Positions 7,601-10,262 of a stretch of DNA of 10,262 nucleotides are shown here, piece after piece (within the stretch, counting starts at the first letter, position 1; each line of letters opens with the position of its first letter). The DNA is from Solirubrobacterales bacterium. GTDB taxonomy: Bacteria > Actinomycetota > Thermoleophilia > Solirubrobacterales > Solirubrobacteraceae. The notes under the pieces are model-generated. The model was given only the letters and a program-made list of their open reading frames with translations, had not been told where the DNA came from and ran no database searches. The stretch covers positions 5,092-15,353 of the forward strand of contig DAHVAB010000016.1 in assembly GCA_027314825.1 (NCBI GenBank), given 5' to 3'. A program made the translations under genes and the position numbers.

Positions 7601-7871
7601 AGTGGTGAACACGCCGACCGGCTCCGGCGCGCGCAGCGACGGCTGGGAGATCCGCCATGCGGCGGTGAGCCGCGGCATCCCCTGCCTGACCACGCTCGCC
7701 GCCGGCGTCTCCGCCGCCCGCGCGATCGCGCGGGCGAACAGCTCCGGGGCGCCCGACGTGCTCTGCCTGCAGGAGCTGCTGAGCCCGCTGGATGCCGGGA
7801 GCGCCGACGACGGCTCGCCGGCCCTGGTCACAGGGGCGGCCCCCGCCCCCGAGCGGGCGCAGCTGAGGTGA
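4644..7871 (+). CDS. carB: Carbamoyl-phosphate synthase large subunit
   Basis: A 1075-residue CarB that makes carbamoyl phosphate from bicarbonate, ammonia and two ATP. Order: first synthetase half beginning GSGPIVIGQAAEFDYSG, with ATP-grasp residue R169 in RPAYTVGGRGGG; an oligomerisation linker; second half beginning GAGPNRIGQGIEFDYCC, with R677 in RPSYVLGGRAMEI; and an MGS-like allosteric domain from about 917. The nucleotide effector residues match E. coli CarB: T948, T951, K967 and N989 correspond to T974, T977, K993 and N1015, so UMP inhibition is likely. The start is GTG 4644 (MPRRDDIKRILILG), matching the family N-terminus, with a G-rich site at 4633-4637; it overlaps carA by 17 bases. 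Oddities: about 40 residues are missing between W454 and VDTCAAEF (479 on), an acidic DGEGDGEG loop sits at 707-714, and there is a roughly 25-residue Ala/Pro-rich C-terminal tail. Confidence 0.97.
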   Translation: MPRRDDIKRILILGSGPIVIGQAAEFDYSGVQACRVLRQEGYEIVLVNSNPATIMTDPEIAEMTYIEPLLPGPVAKVIEQTRPDALLPTLGGQTALNLAKALKDDGTLARFSVELIGADYDAIACAEDRELFRETMQRAGLKMPASAIARTAAEAERALGELGLPCIVRPAYTVGGRGGGIARTRAEFEQIVDRGLAASPIGQILLDQSVLGWGEFELEVMRDRADNVVIVCSIENIDPMGVHTGDSVTVAPQQTLTDALYQRIRDQAIAVMRAVGVETGGSNVQFAVNPQTEEILVIEMNPRVSRSSALASKATGFPIAKIAARLAVGYLLEEIDNDITGLTPASFEPSLDYVVVKWPRFAFEKFPGSDQTLSTHMKSVGEAMAIGRTFSQAFAKAMRSRELDKLPSLKGVDDARLLEDLRLPSPDRFETIMELLRRGTGVDEIHERTSIDPWFLHEMRVLAVDPQAAERGRRTFKSVDTCAAEFPARTPYHYSSFERVSDGAGAAPAEEVHRGERPAVVILGAGPNRIGQGIEFDYCCVHAAMTVKEMGAEAVMINCNPETVSTDYDTSDRLYFEPLTLDDVLGVIELERSMGELAGVIVQFGGQTPLRLAAGLAQAGVPLLGTGVEAIDLAEDRGRFGALLDRLGHRAPPYATANGPAEALRRAEDVGYPLLVRPSYVLGGRAMEIVYSPEGLAAYLRREVGSDGEGDGEGTSANTIYLDRFLENAVEVDVDALCDGEEVWIGGIMQHVEEAGVHSGDSACVLPPHSLGEEMLQQIRDATRAIALEIGVLGLINVQYAIHHGRLHVIEANPRASRTVPFVSKAVGAPLAKLACRIMLGQRIAELGLPREREGLGFGDHVSVKEAVMPFDRFDGVDALLGPEMRSTGEVMGIARDFPTAFAKAQAAAGVPLPSGGTAFISVTDSDKPGAFAIAQILHDAGFAILATRGTAEAIARMGVPVTALNKIADGSPNVLEWIGRGEVDIVVNTPTGSGARSDGWEIRHAAVSRGIPCLTTLAAGVSAARAIARANSSGAPDVLCLQELLSPLDAGSADDGSPALVTGAAPAPERAQLR
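6762..6785 (+). repeat. 12-bp tandem duplication encoding an acidic loop in CarB
   Basis: GATGGCGAGGGC (6762-6773) is followed by GATGGCGAGGGG (6774-6785), 11 of 12 bases alike, giving DGEG twice (residues 707-714). It falls in the second ATP-grasp region between the YLRRE helix and the YLDRFLE strand, where E. coli CarB has a shorter turn. It is a small in-frame microrepeat. Confidence 0.8.
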
Positions 7872-8845
7872 GCGCCGGAGCTGCACTCGTACAGCAGGAG
7901 GGTGGCGCGACCCCGGACCCGCAGCCAGCTGCCCCCGATCGCACGCTGGCCCCGTTCGGCCGGCGGCTGGCCACGGTGACGCGCAACGAGTCGATCGGCG
8001 CCTACCGGCTGCTGTGGGCAGCCGACCCGGAGGCGCCTGCGCCGCGTGCCGGGCAGTTCGCGATGATCGCCGCCGCCGAGCGGTGGGGTGGAGGAGCCGG
8101 CGAGCGTCCCTACCTTCCGCGGGCGTTCTCGATCGCGCTCACCTCCCCGGCCGGCGAGACGGCCTTCCTGCTGGAGGACGTCGGCCCGGGAACGCACCGC
8201 CTCTGCGAGCTCTCGGAGGGGGACCGGCTGTGGGTGCTCGGACCGCTCGGACGGGGCTTCTCCGACCCGCCGCTTCACGGGCGCCGGACGATCCTGGTCG
8301 GCGGCGGCATCGGGATCGCGGCGCTGACCCTGCTCGTGCAGGCGCGGGAGCCGCTCTCGGCGCGTGGCGAGTCGCCGCCGCAGGGCACCGGCGGCTCTCC
8401 GCAGCCGAGCACGCCCGGAGCGTCCGGGCTCCCGGCCGGTGGCGAGCGGCGCTGCGAGGCGCTCACGGTCCTCGCCGGCTTTCGCAGCGGCGCGCACGCA
8501 CAGGGGGCCTCGCTGCTGGGTGCGGCCTCGATCGCCACCGACGACGGCTCGGTCGGGCATGCCGGTCGCGTCACCGATCTGCTCCACGCCGAGCTGGCGC
8601 GCGGGACGGATGCGGTCGTGCGCGCCTGCGGGCCACCAGCAATGCTGGAGGCGGTCAGGTCGATCTGCGAGCGCGAGCGGGTGCCGGCCGAGCTGGCCCT
8701 GGAGGCGAGCATGGCCTGCGGCTTCGGAGCCTGCTATGGCTGCGTGGTGCCCAGGCGCGGCGGTGGGTACCTGCGAGTGTGCGTCGATGGCCCGGTGGTC
8801 GACGCCGCAGAGCTTGCGAGCGTGCCCGGTGGAGGGGGACAGTGA
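7868..8845 (+). CDS. pyrK: Dihydroorotate dehydrogenase electron-transfer subunit (FAD / 2Fe-2S)
   Basis: A 325-residue PyrK that carries electrons from PyrD's FMN through a 2Fe-2S cluster and FAD to NAD+. The ferredoxin-reductase-like FAD motif R85-A-F-S88 (YLPRAFSIAL) comes first, then GPLGRGF, then the nucleotide-binding glycines GGGIGIAAL (145-153), then LAGFRSGAH. The cluster cysteines near the C-terminus are C284, C289, C292 and C305 (C-x4-C-x2-C-x12-C), the usual PyrK arrangement. GTG 7868 is chosen because it forms a GTGA overlap with the carB stop; the frame is open further upstream inside carB, but only as out-of-frame coding sequence. At 325 residues it is well above the usual 250-270: the excess is a Gln/Ala/Pro-rich N-terminal extension of about 30 residues and a Gly/Pro/Ser loop at about 166-196. 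Confidence 0.94.
   Translation: MSAGAALVQQEGGATPDPQPAAPDRTLAPFGRRLATVTRNESIGAYRLLWAADPEAPAPRAGQFAMIAAAERWGGGAGERPYLPRAFSIALTSPAGETAFLLEDVGPGTHRLCELSEGDRLWVLGPLGRGFSDPPLHGRRTILVGGGIGIAALTLLVQAREPLSARGESPPQGTGGSPQPSTPGASGLPAGGERRCEALTVLAGFRSGAHAQGASLLGAASIATDDGSVGHAGRVTDLLHAELARGTDAVVRACGPPAMLEAVRSICERERVPAELALEASMACGFGACYGCVVPRRGGGYLRVCVDGPVVDAAELASVPGGGGQ
8831..8835 (+). promoter_or_regulatory. Shine-Dalgarno of pyrD
   Basis: GGAGG lies inside the last codons of pyrK, six bases before GTG 8842. It supports the GTG start and shows that pyrD has its own ribosome-binding site besides coupling to pyrK. Confidence 0.6.
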
Positions 8846-9711
8846 GCGTCGAGCTCTGCGGGATGCAGCTGGCCCACCCGGTGATCAACGGGTCCGGCAC
8901 CTTCGACGCGATCGCCGCCGAGCGCGTGTTCGGCACGGAGCTGATCGAGCTGTTCCCATTCTCCGCATACGTCTCCAAGACGATCACGCTGCGCGCACGG
9001 GAGGGCAACCCGCCGCCGCGCCTGTGGGAGGCGCCGGCCGGGCTGATCAACTCGATCGGTCTGCCGAACCGGGGACTCGACGCCTACCTGGCCGAGGATC
9101 TGCCGCGCCTGGCGCGCCTGCCGGTGCCACTCATCACCAACGTGATGGGCTCGACCGCGGAGGAGCTCGCAGAGCTCGCCGGCGCGTGCGAGACGCGGCC
9201 GCAGATAGCGGCGATCGAGCTGAACGTCTCCTGTCCGAATGTGAAGACCGGCCTCGACATCGGCTCGGACCCCGAGCAGCTTCACGGCGTGACCCGCGCG
9301 GTGCGCCGGCGGACGGGCAAGCCGTTGATCGTGAAGCTGACGCCCAACGCGGCCGACGTGCCGGCGTGCGCCCAGGCGGCGCAGGACGGCGGAGCCGACG
9401 CGGTCTCGCTGATCAATACGCTGCGTGCCGCGGCGTTGCGCCCCGGCGATCGCCGTCCCTGGCTTGGCGGCGGCACCGGCGGACTCTCCGGCCCGGCGAT
9501 CCGCGCGGTCGCCCTGGCCCAGGTCGCCGCTGTGGCCGCGCGCGTGAGCATCCCCATCGTCGGGATGGGCGGCATCCAGTGCGCCGAGCACGCGCGCGAG
9601 ATGATCGCGGCGGGCGCGGACATCGTTGCCGTGGGCACCGAGAGCTTTCGCGATCCGACGGTCGCGGCGCAGATCGCCGCGCAGCTGCGGGAGCCGGTGG
9701 CCTCACCATAG
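8842..9711 (+). CDS. pyrD: Dihydroorotate dehydrogenase, class 1B catalytic subunit
   Basis: A 289-residue FMN TIM-barrel enzyme oxidising dihydroorotate to orotate. The class 1B signature is clear: catalytic base C131 in NVSCPNVK (class 2 enzymes use Ser), K46 in SKTITLRAREGNPPPRL, INSIGLPN, K165 in VKLTPN, SLINTL, GGTGGLSGPAI, IVGMGGI and AVGTESF for FMN phosphate. Class 1B enzymes work as a complex with PyrK, which is encoded just upstream with a 4-base GTGA overlap; this pairing supports both assignments. The start is GTG 8842, preceded by GGAGG at 8831-8835. No N-terminal membrane helix is present, consistent with a cytosolic NAD-linked enzyme rather than a quinone-linked one. It ends with TAG and is the last pyr gene visible; mycobacteria have pyrF near this position. 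Confidence 0.96.
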   Translation: MSVELCGMQLAHPVINGSGTFDAIAAERVFGTELIELFPFSAYVSKTITLRAREGNPPPRLWEAPAGLINSIGLPNRGLDAYLAEDLPRLARLPVPLITNVMGSTAEELAELAGACETRPQIAAIELNVSCPNVKTGLDIGSDPEQLHGVTRAVRRRTGKPLIVKLTPNAADVPACAQAAQDGGADAVSLINTLRAAALRPGDRRPWLGGGTGGLSGPAIRAVALAQVAAVAARVSIPIVGMGGIQCAEHAREMIAAGADIVAVGTESFRDPTVAAQIAAQLREPVASP

Positions 9712-9713
9712 AC

Positions 9714-9742
9714 GTACCTCTACGTGGGTAACGCTGTACCTC
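9714..9742 (+). repeat. Direct repeat GTACCTC, 22-bp period, in the pyrD-mihF gap
   Basis: GTACCTC occurs at 9714-9720 and 9736-9742, spaced close to two helical turns. The second copy can also pair with GTGGGTA (9724-9730), giving a weak stem (GTG plus GGTA against TACC, one bulged T, CAC) with a 6-base loop. No T-tract follows, so it is not a convincing intrinsic terminator. It may be a protein-binding site upstream of the mihF promoter, or chance. Confidence 0.35.
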
Positions 9743-9775
9743 ACCTTGAGAGAAATTCACTGCGCTGGCTTCTCC

Positions 9776-9805
9776 CGCGGGCTGCGTCCGTGTAGACTGC
9801 CCGCG
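9776..9805 (+). repeat. 7-bp inverted repeat flanking the putative mihF -10 box
   Basis: CGCGGGC (9776-9782) and GCCCGCG (9799-9805) are perfect reverse complements separated by 16 bases, with TAGACT inside the gap. If transcription starts near 9805 the left arm is not transcribed, so a DNA operator is more likely than an RNA hairpin. GC-rich arms of this length can occur by chance. Confidence 0.35.
9793..9798 (+). promoter_or_regulatory. Putative -10 box of mihF (TAGACT), near-leaderless transcript
   Basis: TAGACT fits the actinobacterial TAnnnT -10 pattern and ends 11 bases before ATG 9810, so transcription would begin at about 9804-9806 and leave a leader of roughly 4-6 bases. No Shine-Dalgarno precedes the ATG, which agrees with leaderless translation, common in actinobacteria. 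A -35 match at 17-bp spacing (TTCTCC, 9770-9775) is poor; the better TTGAGA at 9746-9751 is too far away for this -10. Confidence 0.5.
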
Positions 9806-9809
9806 AGCC

Positions 9810-10193
9810 ATGGCGATTGCGACCGACACGGCGGCCCCGGTTAGCACCGCGCAGACGGCGAGCATTGCCGAAGGGGCCGTGGGACGGGACGCGCTGAACC
9901 GGTCTCACGTCCAGCGGATGGACGCGCTGGCCCGGGCGAACCACATTCGCACCGAGCGAGCGCAGATCAAGCGCGAGCTGAAGGCCGGACGAATCTCGAT
10001 CGACAAGCTCCTGCTCGACCCGCCCGGCTGCATCTACACGGCCAAGGTGTTCGACCTGCTGCTGGCCGTTCCCCGTTACGGGCGGGTGAAGGTCAACAAG
10101 GTGCTCGCCCACTGCCGGATCTCGCCGAGCAAGACGATCGGCGGGCTCTCCGAACGCCAGCGCAGCGAGCTGGTGATTCTGCTGCGGCGCTAG
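9810..10193 (+). CDS. mihF: Integration host factor, actinobacterial type (mIHF)
   Basis: A 127-residue small basic nucleoid protein. The C-terminal 80 residues follow the mIHF pattern: a basic helix (RAQIKRELKAGRIS), a KVFDLLLAV helix, the S13-like helix-two-turn-helix core VPRYGRVKVNKVL (about 87-99), then RISPSKTIGGLSERQRSEL. Family knowledge: mIHF binds DNA with little sequence specificity, compacts the chromosome and aids phage integration, and its gene sits beside gmk and the pyr cluster in many actinobacteria, as here after pyrD. Where mycobacterial and Streptomyces proteins have Arg-Arg-x-Arg before Gly-Leu, this protein has K108-T109-I-G111. It also has an extra N-terminal stretch of about 20 Ala/Thr-rich residues. 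The start at ATG 9810 is supported by the -10 box close upstream; ATG 9918 would cut into the first helix. It is a separate transcription unit from the pyr genes, or is at least supplemented by its own promoter. Confidence 0.9.
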   Translation: MAIATDTAAPVSTAQTASIAEGAVGRDALNRSHVQRMDALARANHIRTERAQIKRELKAGRISIDKLLLDPPGCIYTAKVFDLLLAVPRYGRVKVNKVLAHCRISPSKTIGGLSERQRSELVILLRR

Positions 10194-10262
10194 CGTTGGC
10201 GGTCGATCGACGCGGGCGCCGCCGGGCAGCACGACCCTGCGGGCCACCATGCCGCCCGGCAC
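10194..10262 (+). other. Trailing sequence after mihF, possible start of a next gene
   Basis: Sixty-nine bases follow the mihF stop. By synteny gmk is expected next. An ATG at 10249 opens a frame reading MPPG and is then cut by the window edge; it has no Shine-Dalgarno and too little sequence to identify. No T-rich terminator is present. Confidence 0.2.

Noticed and set aside
9746..9774. TTGAGA as a -35 with a -10 about 17 bp downstream
   Set aside because: The bases at the expected -10 (CTTCTC region) do not resemble TAnnnT, so no promoter is called from it.
10221..10260. Inverted repeat GCCGGGC / GCCCGGC after mihF as a terminator
   Set aside because: The loop would be 26 bases, no T-tract follows, and the window ends there. 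It is weak in such GC-rich DNA.

Overview
This window is the body of a de novo pyrimidine operon from a GC-rich Actinomycetota genome, followed by the gene for the actinobacterial nucleoid protein mIHF. Three things point to this phylum: mIHF is confined to it; the gene order resembles the mycobacterial pyrR-pyrB-pyrC-X-carA-carB-(pyrF)-mihF cluster; and GC-rich codons with GTG starts are frequent. Having a class 1B PyrD/PyrK pair in the slot where mycobacteria have pyrF, together with the sequence style, suggests a deep lineage such as Thermoleophilia (Solirubrobacterales-like). That placement is inference.

Layout, all on the + strand: pyrR (1-552), pyrB (549-1502), pyrC (1499-2869), an isochorismatase-family hydrolase (2866-3390), a 49-base gap holding a possible 17-codon Arg-rich ORF, carA (3440-4660), carB (4644-7871), pyrK (7868-8845), pyrD (8842-9711), a 98-base promoter-bearing gap, mihF (9810-10193), and 69 bases of trailing sequence. 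Every pyr junction except hydrolase-carA overlaps. Five are 4-base ATGA or GTGA overlaps and carA/carB overlap by 17 bases, so translation is probably coupled along the whole message.

Function: CarA/CarB make carbamoyl phosphate, PyrB makes carbamoyl aspartate, PyrC closes the ring, and PyrD with the FAD/2Fe-2S subunit PyrK oxidises dihydroorotate using NAD+. PyrR is the expected UMP/PRPP-sensing regulator, but its RNA target would lie upstream of the window. pyrE and pyrF are absent here and must be elsewhere.

The enzymes are ordinary at their active sites. The points worth a second look are accessory: an unexplained hydrolase fused into the coupling chain; an Arg-rich mini-ORF that links it to carA; a roughly 40-residue contraction in the CarB oligomerisation domain; a near-perfect 39-bp tandem duplication at the end of carA; low-complexity insertions in CarB and PyrK; loss of the usual DNA-contact arginines in mIHF; and a dyad around the putative mihF -10 box. 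I see no mobile element, CRISPR array, tRNA or rRNA.
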